Source of the DNA: JAWXBK01 sp034439975
GTDB lineage: Bacteria > Pseudomonadota > Alphaproteobacteria > Dongiales > Dongiaceae
NCBI GenBank assembly: GCA_034439975.1
Contig: JAWXBK010000020.1
Coordinates: forward strand, 1-64,000
Length of the DNA: 64,000 nucleotides
Reading direction: 5' to 3'
Within the stretch, counting starts at the first letter, position 1; each line of letters opens with the position of its first letter. The notes under the pieces are model-generated. The model was not told the origin of the DNA. It did no database searches and saw only the letters and a program-made list of their open reading frames with translations. Below are positions 8,718 to 17,374 of this stretch, one piece after another. The position numbers and the translations under genes are program-made.

Positions 8718-11149
8718 CAGCTCCGCAATCTGAACCCGTCTGGATCGTAGGGCGGGCGGTCGAGCAGTTCAGCATGGCGACGACGGCCGAGGATCTCGAC
8801 CTCGAAGCCCTGCCCGTCGGATGCGGCCTCGGATGGCAAATACCCTAGCCCGAGACTTTTTTGGACCCAATGGCCGTAGCCGCCGGAGGTCAGGCGACCG
8901 ACGCAGCGCCCGCGATGAAACAAGGGTTCACCACCCATCGGGTCAGCCTCATCGCCGTCGATCGCGAACAAAGCGAGCCGGCGCGCGGGCGCTGTGGCAT
9001 CCATCGCCTGCACGGCATCGCGGCCGATGAAGCTGCCCTTCTCTGGCCGCACGAAACGGCCAAGCGACGCCTCGAACGGTGTGTAATCCATCGTGTACTC
9101 GCGACCCCAGGAGCCATAGCCCTTTTCGAGCCGCAGCGAATTGAGCGCGCGCACGCCGAAATGCTTGAGATCGAATTCGCGCCCCGCCTCGACCAGCGCG
9201 CGATAGACGGCGAGTTGTTCGGCTTCCGGCATGTAGAGCTCGTAACCGAGTTCGCCAGTGAACGAAATCCGCACGACCAGAGGCTGCGCATTTCCGATCG
9301 CCAAAAGCGTGGCTGATAAAAACGGAAACTCGTGATCGGACATGTCGTGCTGAGTCACGGCGGCGAGCAGATCGCGTGCGCGAGGGCCGGTGATCGAGAA
9401 ACCGCATAATGTTTCGGTGACATCGACGATCTCGATGCCGCTGCGGCCGGGCAACAGATCGGACTGCAGCGATGTAAACAAGCGGCGATAATATTCCTCG
9501 GCGCTGCCCGAACCGACCAGCAGGAAGCGCTCGCTTTCCAGGCGCGTGACGGTCAAATCGCCGGCAACGCGACCGGTTGGCGTCAGCAGCGGACAAAGAA
9601 TTGTGCGACCGGGGCGCGACGGCAATTTGTTCGCGACCAGATTGTCCAGCCATTCGGCCGCGTGCGGCCCGGCAATCTCGAATTTGGAATAGGTCGAGGT
9701 CTCCCAGATGCCGACTGCCTCGCGTACCGCGCGGCATTCTTCGTCGACGAAAGGAAATGCATTCGAGCGGCGGAACGACGGCGTCTCGACGGTGGTTTCG
9801 CCCTTTTTGCCGTACCAGAGCGGATATTCGCGGCTGAACGCCATGCCGAACACCGCGCCCTCCGCCTTTAGTTTCGGATAGACCGGCGTCGTCTTGCCCG
9901 GCCGCGCGGCGGGCAGTTCCTCGTTCGGAAAAGTCAGCATGAAGCGGCGGCGATAATTCTCTTCGGTCTTGGTGAGGAGAAAATCCCGGGTGACGAACTC
10001 GCCGAAGCGCGCGACGTCCATCGCAAACACATCCATGCCGGGCTCGCCGTCCACGATCCAGTTGGCGACCGCAAGGCCGACACCACCGCCCTGGCTGAAC
10101 CCGGCCATCACCCCGCAGGCGCAGAAATAATTCTTGAGGCTCCGGACCGGCCCGATGATCGGATTGCCGTCGGGTGCGAACACCATGCCGCCATTGACGA
10201 CGCGCTTGATGCCGCCGTTCCGGAGCAACGGAAAGCGTTCCATTGCAATCGCCATCAGATCGGCGATGCGGTCGAGATCGGGCGGCAGCAGTTCATGCCC
10301 GAAATCGGCCGGCGTACCGTCGACCGCCCAGTGCCGCGCATCCTGTTCGTAGGTGCCGATGAGAAAACTGCGCCGCTCCTGGCGCGAATAGCTCTCGCCC
10401 TCGAAATCGATCGCCATCGGCAGCTCGCGGTCGAGCGCCTCGATCTCGGGCAGATCGTTGGTCAGGATATATTGATGTTCCATCGGCACGATCGGCAGTT
10501 CGATGCCGGCCATGCGCCCCACTTCGCGCGCCCAGAGACCGCCGGCGTTGACGACATATTCTGCTTCGACCGTGCCCTGCTCGGTCACCACCCGCCAGCC
10601 GCCGTCCGGCTTCTGGTGCAGCTCCTTGACTGGATTGCGCAATACGACACTCGCACCGCGCTTCTGTGCCGCCTTCGCATAGGCGTTGGTGACGCCGTTC
10701 GGATCGACATGCCCGTCATTCGGGTCGAAAAACGCCGTGCGGAAATGGCTGAGGTCGACCAGCGGATGAATTTTTGCGACCTCGTCGAGTGGCATGAAAT
10801 CGAGATCGAGGCCGAGATAATGTGCTTTCGCACGCTCGGCCTTGAAGAAATCGGCGCGCGCGTCGGTTGACGCGAGATAGAGGCAGCCGACGCGATGGAT
10901 GCCGCAGCTCTGGCCCGATTCGCGCTCGATCTCGTCGTAGATCTTGATCGTGTAGGATTGAAGGAACGACATGTTCACGTCGCCGTTCAGCGTGTGCATG
11001 CCGCCGGCCGCGTGCCAGGTCGAGCCCGAGGTCAGCTCCGAGCGCTCAATCAGCATGACGTCCTGCCAGCCGCGCCGGGCGAGATGGTAGAGCACCGAAG
11101 CGCCGACCACGCCGCCGCCGATCACCACCACGCGCGCATGGGTTTGCAT
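8717..11149 (-). CDS. Dimethylglycine/sarcosine dehydrogenase-like flavoprotein
   Basis: An 810-residue two-domain enzyme. The N-terminal FAD oxidoreductase (about 1-430) has the dinucleotide motif VVVIGGGVVGASVLYHLARRG and SGSTWHAAGG, in which His46 matches the histidine that binds FAD covalently in dimethylglycine and sarcosine dehydrogenases. The C-terminal part (about 440-805) is a GCV_T/aminomethyltransferase-type tetrahydrofolate domain (FTGELGYELYMP, RALNSLRLEKGYGSWGREY). The family oxidatively N-demethylates methylated glycines and captures formaldehyde as methylene-tetrahydrofolate. Here the stop touches the ligase ATG (TGATG), so it heads the ligase-GNAT-ACP operon rather than a choline/betaine cluster. 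The true substrate may therefore be another N-methyl or secondary amine. Confidence 0.85.
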   Translation of the reverse strand: MQTHARVVVIGGGVVGASVLYHLARRGWQDVMLIERSELTSGSTWHAAGGMHTLNGDVNMSFLQSYTIKIYDEIERESGQSCGIHRVGCLYLASTDARADFFKAERAKAHYLGLDLDFMPLDEVAKIHPLVDLSHFRTAFFDPNDGHVDPNGVTNAYAKAAQKRGASVVLRNPVKELHQKPDGGWRVVTEQGTVEAEYVVNAGGLWAREVGRMAGIELPIVPMEHQYILTNDLPEIEALDRELPMAIDFEGESYSRQERRSFLIGTYEQDARHWAVDGTPADFGHELLPPDLDRIADLMAIAMERFPLLRNGGIKRVVNGGMVFAPDGNPIIGPVRSLKNYFCACGVMAGFSQGGGVGLAVANWIVDGEPGMDVFAMDVARFGEFVTRDFLLTKTEENYRRRFMLTFPNEELPAARPGKTTPVYPKLKAEGAVFGMAFSREYPLWYGKKGETTVETPSFRRSNAFPFVDEECRAVREAVGIWETSTYSKFEIAGPHAAEWLDNLVANKLPSRPGRTILCPLLTPTGRVAGDLTVTRLESERFLLVGSGSAEEYYRRLFTSLQSDLLPGRSGIEIVDVTETLCGFSITGPRARDLLAAVTQHDMSDHEFPFLSATLLAIGNAQPLVVRISFTGELGYELYMPEAEQLAVYRALVEAGREFDLKHFGVRALNSLRLEKGYGSWGREYTMDYTPFEASLGRFVRPEKGSFIGRDAVQAMDATAPARRLALFAIDGDEADPMGGEPLFHRGRCVGRLTSGGYGHWVQKSLGLGYLPSEAASDGQGFEVEILGRRRHAELLDRPPYDPDGFRLRS

Positions 11150-11264
11150 CCCGGTCTATCCCCTCGCTGCCGATCGCCGGGCTTTTTTCGGAGCCCGCGT
11201 GGCCGCATCCTAGCGGTCAAACCGGGCGCCAGAAAGACACGGCCCCCAGGTCGAGCCGGCCGGA

Positions 11265-12215
11265 TCAGGCCGGGGGCTGATTCCGCCGGCCGCGCGCGAT
11301 CAGCGCCAAGGCTTCGAGCATCATCTGGGCCGCCAGAAACGCCGTCTGTCCGTTGACATCGTGCGGCGGGCTCACCGTGTTGACGTCGACTGCCACGATC
11401 CGGAGCCCCGACAGAGCGCGCAGCAATTCGATCCCTTCCCGCGCCGTCGCCCCGCCCCAGGTCGGCGTGCAGACCCCGGGCGCGACCGACGGATCGAAGA
11501 AATCCATGTCGAAGCAGAGATAGACCGGCCAGCCGGCAAGCCGTTGTTTGATATGCGCGATCACATCGGCAGCACCCCGGCGAAAGAACTCGCGCGCATC
11601 GATCAGCTCGTAGCCGTGACCGTTTGTTTGCGCGGCGATGCGGTCGATATCGACCGGCCCACGGCAGCCCACATGGATCGAACGGGCTACATCGACGATG
11701 CCTTCCTCTGCCGCGCGGGTGAAGGTCGTCGCGTTGTTGTAGGTATCGTCGCCCGCGCCCGCATAGGTATCGGTATGCGCATCGAAATGAAGCACGCAGA
11801 GCCCGTCATGGACGCGATGCAGCGCGCGCAGTTGCGGCAAGGTGACGGCGCCATCGCCGCCCATCGTCACCGGTACCGCCCCGGCCGCGGCGATGCGATG
11901 GACCGCCGCTTCAATGTTGGCGAAAGAACTGTCGATCACGCCGGGCGTGACACGCACGTCGCCGCAATCGACGACGCCGAGCTCTGCCAGCGGATCGAGC
12001 CCGGCATCGTCCAACAGTTCGCGCACCAGCGGCGATTGCTGGCGGATTGAAGCCGGACCGGAGCGCGAGCCGATCCGCGTCGGATGTCGCCCGCAATCGA
12101 ACGGCACGCCGAGGATGGCGGCCTTCGCATCCGACAGATCATGCGAATAGGGTACGCCCATATAGGTCGCGGGTCCCGTGAAGAGCGCCGGATCGAAAAT
12201 GTCGCGACGGCTCAT
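11265..12215 (-). CDS. Agmatinase/arginase-family protein with incomplete metal site
   Basis: A 316-residue ureohydrolase-fold protein most like agmatinase (SpeB). The regions TMGGDGAVTLPQLRAL, HFDAHTDTY and YLCFDMDFFDPSVAPG align to the conserved manganese-binding segments. Active enzymes read GGDH at the first, and this one has Gly122 in place of the histidine ligand. The later FDHGT histidine is replaced by Asn161 (YNNATTF). The aspartates Asp145, Asp149, Asp236 and Asp238 and His147 remain. It may thus have one metal, a changed reaction, or no hydrolase activity. Its ATG overlaps the stop of a GT2 gene by four bases, an odd partner for polyamine metabolism. Confidence 0.75.
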   Translation of the reverse strand: MSRRDIFDPALFTGPATYMGVPYSHDLSDAKAAILGVPFDCGRHPTRIGSRSGPASIRQQSPLVRELLDDAGLDPLAELGVVDCGDVRVTPGVIDSSFANIEAAVHRIAAAGAVPVTMGGDGAVTLPQLRALHRVHDGLCVLHFDAHTDTYAGAGDDTYNNATTFTRAAEEGIVDVARSIHVGCRGPVDIDRIAAQTNGHGYELIDAREFFRRGAADVIAHIKQRLAGWPVYLCFDMDFFDPSVAPGVCTPTWGGATAREGIELLRALSGLRIVAVDVNTVSPPHDVNGQTAFLAAQMMLEALALIARGRRNQPPA

Positions 12216-13234
12216 CGCTGTCCGACCCGGTCGCGTTCAACGGCGCCCGGCGCGGCAACGGGCCGATCCCGGGCAGCATCCTGCTCCATGCGGGCGAGCT
12301 GGAGCTCCAGCGCGCGGACTTTGGCCAATGTCGCCTCGAGGAGCTGCCGATTGAAACCGATCAGATCGGCGACCAGGCCGATCAGGAAGACGAACACGGC
12401 GATTGTCACCAGCACGCCGCCGAGAATCAGCGACTGGATATGCCCGCCGCCCTCGCCCTCCGCATAGAACCAGAGAAAGCGCAGGATCGGCAGGAGCCCG
12501 ATCACGAGCAGCACGGCACCCGCCAATGCGAACAGCTTGAGCGGCCGGTACATCGCATAGATGCGCAGCATGGTCGCGAGCGATTGCTGCAGGAAGCCGG
12601 GGATCGTCTTGAACAGGCGCGATTCGCGGGTTACGGCCCGGGTACGCACCGGCACGGAGACAATGGCCATGCGCTTGCGCCCGGCCTGGATCAGCATCTC
12701 GATCGTGTAGCTGAAGCCCGAAACGATGTTCAACCGGAGTGCGGCGTCGCGCGAGATGGCACGAAAGCCGGAAACCGCATCGGGTACGTCGGTGCGCGAG
12801 AGCAGGCGCACGATGCGACTGCCGAGCGATTGAAGGAGACGCTTGGTGCGCGAAAAATGCTCAACGGTGGCGGTCTGGCGATCGCCGATGACGATATCGG
12901 CACGGCCCTCGAGGATCGGCTGCACCAGCAAGGCGATATCGGCGCCCTCATACTGATTATCGCCGTCGGTGTTGACGATGATATCGGCGCCTTGCTTCAG
13001 GCAGGCATCGATTCCCGTGGCGAAGCTCGCCGCCAGCCCGCGATTGCGTGCGTGGCGCACGACATGCTCCGAGCCATGCGCCCGTGCGATATCGGACGTG
13101 CCGTCGCTCGAACCGTCGTCGATTACCAGGATCTCGACGCGATCGATCCCGGCGATGCGGCGCGGAATGGCGGCGATCGTCGCCGGCAGCGTTTCCGCTT
13201 CGTTGAAGCAGGGAATCTGGACGATCAGTTTCAA
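12212..13234 (-). CDS. GT2 polyprenyl-phosphate glycosyltransferase with C-terminal membrane anchor
   Basis: A 340-residue dolichol-phosphate-mannose-synthase/ArnC-like enzyme that moves a sugar from a nucleotide donor to a polyprenyl phosphate on the cytoplasmic face. The nucleotide-binding IPCFNEAETLP, VIDDGSSDGT and the DGD at residues 90-92 (NTDGDNQYEGAD) are intact. Two membrane helices at about 230-300 follow, then a coiled-coil-like tail (LLEATLAKVRALELQLARME). The start is TTG at MKLIVQIPCFNE, preceded by a G-rich ribosome site; no ATG fits the family N-terminus. It lies just downstream of a GT39 enzyme on the same strand, which typically uses such polyprenyl-sugars, so the two likely act in series. 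Confidence 0.85.
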   Translation of the reverse strand: MKLIVQIPCFNEAETLPATIAAIPRRIAGIDRVEILVIDDGSSDGTSDIARAHGSEHVVRHARNRGLAASFATGIDACLKQGADIIVNTDGDNQYEGADIALLVQPILEGRADIVIGDRQTATVEHFSRTKRLLQSLGSRIVRLLSRTDVPDAVSGFRAISRDAALRLNIVSGFSYTIEMLIQAGRKRMAIVSVPVRTRAVTRESRLFKTIPGFLQQSLATMLRIYAMYRPLKLFALAGAVLLVIGLLPILRFLWFYAEGEGGGHIQSLILGGVLVTIAVFVFLIGLVADLIGFNRQLLEATLAKVRALELQLARMEQDAARDRPVAAPGAVERDRVGQR

Positions 13235-13306
13235 ATTCCGCCCCCCGATCCGCGCCCGAAGCGTTTGAATCTCCGCCGGATATGCGTCTGTGCCGCGTGC
13301 ACCGCG

Positions 13307-15178
13307 CTACGGCTCGACGCCGAAAAACTCCAGCAGCCCGACCGGCTCGGCGTCGGGTGCCTCTCCGAGATCGGCCCAACGCAGGACCGTCTCGGTCATC
13401 CCCGGTCCCGCGGTGAATTCGTGCGGGCCCGTTTCGAACCGGACGGATTCGCCCGGTTGCAACCGCACCCCGTCGAACCGGACCGGGCCCTCAGCCTCAA
13501 GGCGATAATCGCCGGCGACGACGATGTCGAAGCCCACAGTTTCGCCCGGTTCCGCGACGCTCAGCCTCTGACCGACCACAAAGATCATACCCCAATACTG
13601 CAAATAATGCGCGGCGAGAAAGGCCGCGTCTTCCGGCAGCAGCGCGATCTCGTCGGGCACCTCAATCTCCTCGAGCAGCGCCGCATGCAGCGCCGGCGAA
13701 TCGGCGAGGAGCAGCGGTGGCTGCGTTTCGGCGACCCGATCGGGGAAAAAATCTTGGCCAGTCGCACGGTAGCGATCCAAGCCCCAGCTCGAGTTAAAGA
13801 ATCCGACACGGGGGAAGCGAGCAACGACGCCATAACCATCGATATAGGGCACCGAGTCCGGGAAGATTTGATGCACGGCCTCGACCAGTCGGCGCTGCGG
13901 CTCGGTCGCATCGGGCATGTCGCGGGCAATGCCGGCAACCAGAAAGACGCAGGGACCGAGCGCAATCGTCGCGAACAACAGGCGAGTGGCGGTGCGCCCG
14001 CTTTCGGCAGCGCGCGCGCGCATCCGTTCGAAGGCAAACCCGGCGAGGATTGCAGCCGGCGGCAGGATGAAGACGAAGTTGTAAGCGAAGGCATTGCGGT
14101 AAAAGAGCGGCACGATGACCGGAAAGGCGAGCGCGAGCGCGAGCCAGCCGTCGCGCATGGTGCCAGCCCGTGCACCGCGCCAGGCGAGCAGCGCGCCCCA
14201 TACCGTCATGATCCAGAACAACGGATTGCTGAGAATGCTCACGAGCATCTCGCGCCAGCGCGGAAACAAGCCATCTTCGAGGAACATCTTGGGGCCGGTG
14301 CGATGCAGGAAGTTCGCAATGATGTCGAATGCGCCTGCCCATCCGGCGCCCGGTGCTGCCGCGTCGGCGAGGCGCGGCGCCAGCGCCATGCCGTGCAGCC
14401 AGAACAAGACTGCAAAGACGATCAGGAACGGAACGCTAAACGAGAATGCGAGACGGAGAAGGACGCGCAGCCGCACCATTCCCGGCCCTCGCGCGAGACA
14501 AAGCAAGGCAAGGCCGATTGCGACGAGATAGAAGACGGACTTGACCGTGACCAGCATCGCGACGGCCATGACAATGCCGGCCAGCATCGCATCGAGCGCG
14601 GCGGGTGACGATCCGGTTGCTGTGTCCGTCTGACTGCCCGCTCCGTACTGACGCGGCAGACCGCGCAACAGTACAAAAAGCGCGAGCAGACAAAGAAACG
14701 TGGCAAGCGGATCGGTGCGGAAACTCGCCATATGGTGCACGACCGCGGCGAGCGAGAGATAGGCAACCAGGCCGAACAACGCGCCGGTGCGCGACAGGAA
14801 GCGCCGCGCGATTGCATAGAGAAGCGCCGCGCTGCCGCAGCCAAGTGCCGCCATGACGAGACGCCCGGCGATGATCTCGTCGATCTCTGTCGCGCCGGAA
14901 TCGGGCAACCAGGCAAAGAGATGGACATGCAGGGTCTGGAGTAGGGCGATCAGCGCCCCGCGCGCATGCTCGTAAACAAAGGAGAGGAAATGAAACTCGT
15001 CCCAGTTAATGTTGATGCGGAAGATGAGAAGGAACTGCACAACCAGCGCGAGCAGGATCGCGGCCAGGAAGAGGCGGTCGGACCAAACGAAGAGCCCCGA
15101 ACCGCGGACCGGCCACGTCGCAGCCGAATCACTGGCCCACTTTGCCAGTTGGGCCTCCGCCGGATCGTCCCGTCTCAT
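13307..15178 (-). CDS. GT39/ArnT-like membrane glycosyltransferase
   Basis: A 623-residue inner-membrane protein with about a dozen hydrophobic segments. The first periplasmic loop holds the acidic motif ININWDEFHF expected for GT39/GT83 enzymes, which use polyprenyl-phosphate sugars to glycosylate lipid A, proteins or glycans in the periplasm. The C-terminal 110 residues are soluble and beta-rich (TVGFDIVVAGDYRLEAEGP...). I start at the ATG giving MRRDDPAEAQ, because the upstream extension depends on a TTG with no binding site. It precedes the GT2 gene by about 70 bp on the same strand, suggesting a donor-synthase/transferase pair. The acceptor is unknown. Confidence 0.75.
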   Translation of the reverse strand: MRRDDPAEAQLAKWASDSAATWPVRGSGLFVWSDRLFLAAILLALVVQFLLIFRININWDEFHFLSFVYEHARGALIALLQTLHVHLFAWLPDSGATEIDEIIAGRLVMAALGCGSAALLYAIARRFLSRTGALFGLVAYLSLAAVVHHMASFRTDPLATFLCLLALFVLLRGLPRQYGAGSQTDTATGSSPAALDAMLAGIVMAVAMLVTVKSVFYLVAIGLALLCLARGPGMVRLRVLLRLAFSFSVPFLIVFAVLFWLHGMALAPRLADAAAPGAGWAGAFDIIANFLHRTGPKMFLEDGLFPRWREMLVSILSNPLFWIMTVWGALLAWRGARAGTMRDGWLALALAFPVIVPLFYRNAFAYNFVFILPPAAILAGFAFERMRARAAESGRTATRLLFATIALGPCVFLVAGIARDMPDATEPQRRLVEAVHQIFPDSVPYIDGYGVVARFPRVGFFNSSWGLDRYRATGQDFFPDRVAETQPPLLLADSPALHAALLEEIEVPDEIALLPEDAAFLAAHYLQYWGMIFVVGQRLSVAEPGETVGFDIVVAGDYRLEAEGPVRFDGVRLQPGESVRFETGPHEFTAGPGMTETVLRWADLGEAPDAEPVGLLEFFGVEP

Positions 15179-15366
15179 CGCCACAGCCGGTTCTCCTTCA
15201 ACCCCGTCGAGCCATAACAGCCGGGATGCGGAGGGGCAAGGGAGCGCCAATGGTGCGTTTTAGCCCTTTGGGCATGCAATCGAAGGCTGACAAAAATCGA
15301 TCGCCATGTACCGTTCTGTTAGTATTGGATGACTGAACAGTTGGCTCGGCGATTCTGGAGTCATGT

Positions 15367-16341
15367 ATGCGCGATACCCCTTGCAGGACCTGCTTCCTTT
15401 GCGGCGGAACCGGCAGAATTCTGCATGAGGGGTTGCAGGATCGCTTATTCGGTGTTCCGGGAAAATGGAGCTTTCGTCTATGCGACAGTCCAGATTGCGG
15501 ACTGGTCTGGCTCGATCCCAAGCCGTTGGAAAGCGACCTGCCAAACGCTTATGCGTCATATTACACCCATGGAAACAGCGAGGCAGCCACCAACTCAGTG
15601 AGAAAGGGCAGCAGGCAACGACGCATCGTACGAAAGCTAGAGCAAATGTGGCTGGCTCTCCTCCTGCTCGGTTCAGCACGAAGACGAATCGATACCATGT
15701 TTCTGGACGACATCGAGCCCGGACGAATGCTGGAGGTCGGTTGCGGCGACGGACAGTTTCTAGCCGGGATGCGAACCCGTGGGTGGGATGTCGCAGGTCA
15801 TGAAATCGATCTGAAAGCGGCAGATTTGGCCCGGCATGTATCCGGCGCCACCGTGTACTCCGGCGATCTCATCGAAATCGCACTTCCTGCAGAATCGTAC
15901 GATGCCATTGTTATGAATCATGTCATCGAGCATGCCTACGATCCGCCCGGCCTCGCGAAAGAATGCCATCGGCTACTAAAACCGGGCGGCCTGTTCATCG
16001 TCACCACGCCAAATACCAATAGCTATGGGCACGAAAGATTCGGAGATGCTTGGATGTGTCTTGACCCACCACGGCACTTGCAAATCTTTTCGCCAAAAAC
16101 ACTCGAGCAACTTGCGACGGGCTCGGGTTTCCTTTGTTGCCGAACATGGACAACACCTGTTCGTGCCGGTGGATTGCTGGCAGCTAGCCTCGACATTGAA
16201 CGAAAAGGTACCCATAAAATGAGGAAAATGATCTTAACCCAGCAAATCGTTGCCGCCTTCCGGTATCAACTCGCGGCTAAGATTGCATACATTCAAAGCA
16301 AAGGTTCAGGTGAAGAAGTTGTGTTGCTAGCCAGAAGATGA
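15367..16341 (+). CDS. SAM-dependent methyltransferase with cysteine-rich N-terminus
   Basis: A 324-residue class I methyltransferase common in polysaccharide clusters. The N-terminus holds a putative zinc knuckle (CRTCFLCGG...CDSPDCGLVW). The Rossmann motif I is MLEVGCGDGQFLAGM (about residues 120-134), with VMNHVIEHAYDPPGLAKECHRLLKPGG following. GGAG lies 8 bases before the ATG. It overlaps the next glycosyltransferase by four bases. The gene and its neighbour use more A/T than the surrounding genes, a sign of separate origin. The target is probably a sugar or lipid-linked glycan; C-methyltransferases of deoxysugars share the cysteine-rich start, but that is not certain. Confidence 0.8.
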   Translation: MRDTPCRTCFLCGGTGRILHEGLQDRLFGVPGKWSFRLCDSPDCGLVWLDPKPLESDLPNAYASYYTHGNSEAATNSVRKGSRQRRIVRKLEQMWLALLLLGSARRRIDTMFLDDIEPGRMLEVGCGDGQFLAGMRTRGWDVAGHEIDLKAADLARHVSGATVYSGDLIEIALPAESYDAIVMNHVIEHAYDPPGLAKECHRLLKPGGLFIVTTPNTNSYGHERFGDAWMCLDPPRHLQIFSPKTLEQLATGSGFLCCRTWTTPVRAGGLLAASLDIERKGTHKMRKMILTQQIVAAFRYQLAAKIAYIQSKGSGEEVVLLARR

Positions 16342-17291
16342 CTGCTCACAGTTCCCGCAAAGAGTCGAGCCAACTCAGTGCCGCTGCGTTGATCGTTACA
16401 TACTATCCTGATGACGGATTGCCGCCACGAATCGACAAATTGTTGCAACAAGTGCGCCGGCTAGTGATTGTAGACAATGGCTCCAATGACGACACTTTCG
16501 GTTACATCGATCAATATTCGCAGCATCAAGAAGTAACGCTTTTACGGAACACCGTAAACTTAGGCATTGCGACCGCGCTGAATCAGGGAATGGCGTTGCT
16601 GGCCGGAGAGGGCTATGACTGGGTGCTTACGCTAGATCAGGATAGCACCGTCAACAACGATTGCATCTCGGCGCTGACGACAACAGCCCAACAATATAGC
16701 GGATACAACGATATTGCATTGATCGGCTCGATGCGGAAAGAAGCACGAAGTGACGATCGGCAGCATCGATGGCTAAGACCAAAGAAAGGGCTTCCCTTTT
16801 TTGAAAGAGTGGAATGCCTTGAGATCGGACCAAATGGCGTGACGCTAGTTATCACTTCCGGAACACTAACCAATGTCTCTGTATTTCGAAAAATTGGGCC
16901 GTTCCGGGATGACTATTTCATCGATTTGGTAGATTTTGAGTATTGTCTTCGCGCACGAAAGGCGGGCTATCGGATACTAGTTAGCTGTCGAGCGGAGATA
17001 CTTCACCATGTTGGCATGAAAGTTGTGGGGGCGACGTCTGTATCTGCGATTTCACCCATGCATCATGAGCCGCTCCGAAAATACTATATGTTCAGAAATG
17101 CCGTTCGGACGATCGGATCGTATGGCCGCCTGTTTCCTCATTGGCTGCTTTATCAGTTATCCGCAATGGGCGAGATTCTGATCGCCATTGTTCTGTTTGA
17201 GGATCGGAAGATGGCAAAGCTCTGGGCCTGTGCATTGGGCGTATGGGATGGATTTCATGGCCGGGCTGGGCCAACGGACCGAGATTTTTGA
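16338..17291 (+). CDS. GT2 rhamnosyltransferase-like glycosyltransferase
   Basis: A 317-residue soluble or peripheral GT2 enzyme of the rhamnosyltransferase type. It shows VTYYPDD near the start, LVIVDNGSNDDTFGYI, the donor-binding LTLDQDSTV (DxD-like), and the acceptor-region YFIDLVDFEYCLRARKAGYRI. The C-terminal CHHVGMK-like segment and hydrophobic end (LLYQLSAMGEILIAIVLF) suggest membrane association. It probably adds a deoxyhexose during O-antigen or exopolysaccharide repeat assembly, which is inference from family and neighbourhood. It is coupled to the methyltransferase by ATGA and has the same lower G+C. A flippase gene follows after 83 bp. Confidence 0.85.
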   Translation: MTAHSSRKESSQLSAAALIVTYYPDDGLPPRIDKLLQQVRRLVIVDNGSNDDTFGYIDQYSQHQEVTLLRNTVNLGIATALNQGMALLAGEGYDWVLTLDQDSTVNNDCISALTTTAQQYSGYNDIALIGSMRKEARSDDRQHRWLRPKKGLPFFERVECLEIGPNGVTLVITSGTLTNVSVFRKIGPFRDDYFIDLVDFEYCLRARKAGYRILVSCRAEILHHVGMKVVGATSVSAISPMHHEPLRKYYMFRNAVRTIGSYGRLFPHWLLYQLSAMGEILIAIVLFEDRKMAKLWACALGVWDGFHGRAGPTDRDF

Positions 17292-17374
17292 AGTATGCAA
17301 GCTTCACTTGGCGGTGATGTTGGCAGTAAATCACCTCGAGCTACCAATCTCCGCGGCAAATTGAGCTTCCTGCC

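Noticed and set aside
11180..11200. CGGGCT-TTTTTCGG-AGCCCG hairpin upstream of the flavoprotein gene as a terminator
   Set aside because: The T-run is in the loop, not after the stem, so it does not have terminator form on either strand.
11265..12215. HutG-type formimidoylglutamase completing a hut pathway with the HutH-like gene
   Set aside because: The protein aligns with agmatinase-type segments, lacks conserved metal histidines and is about 10 kb away in another operon.
12440..14608. 722-codon plus-strand open frame
   Set aside because: Antisense to the GT2 and GT39 genes; charged low-complexity composition and no domain.
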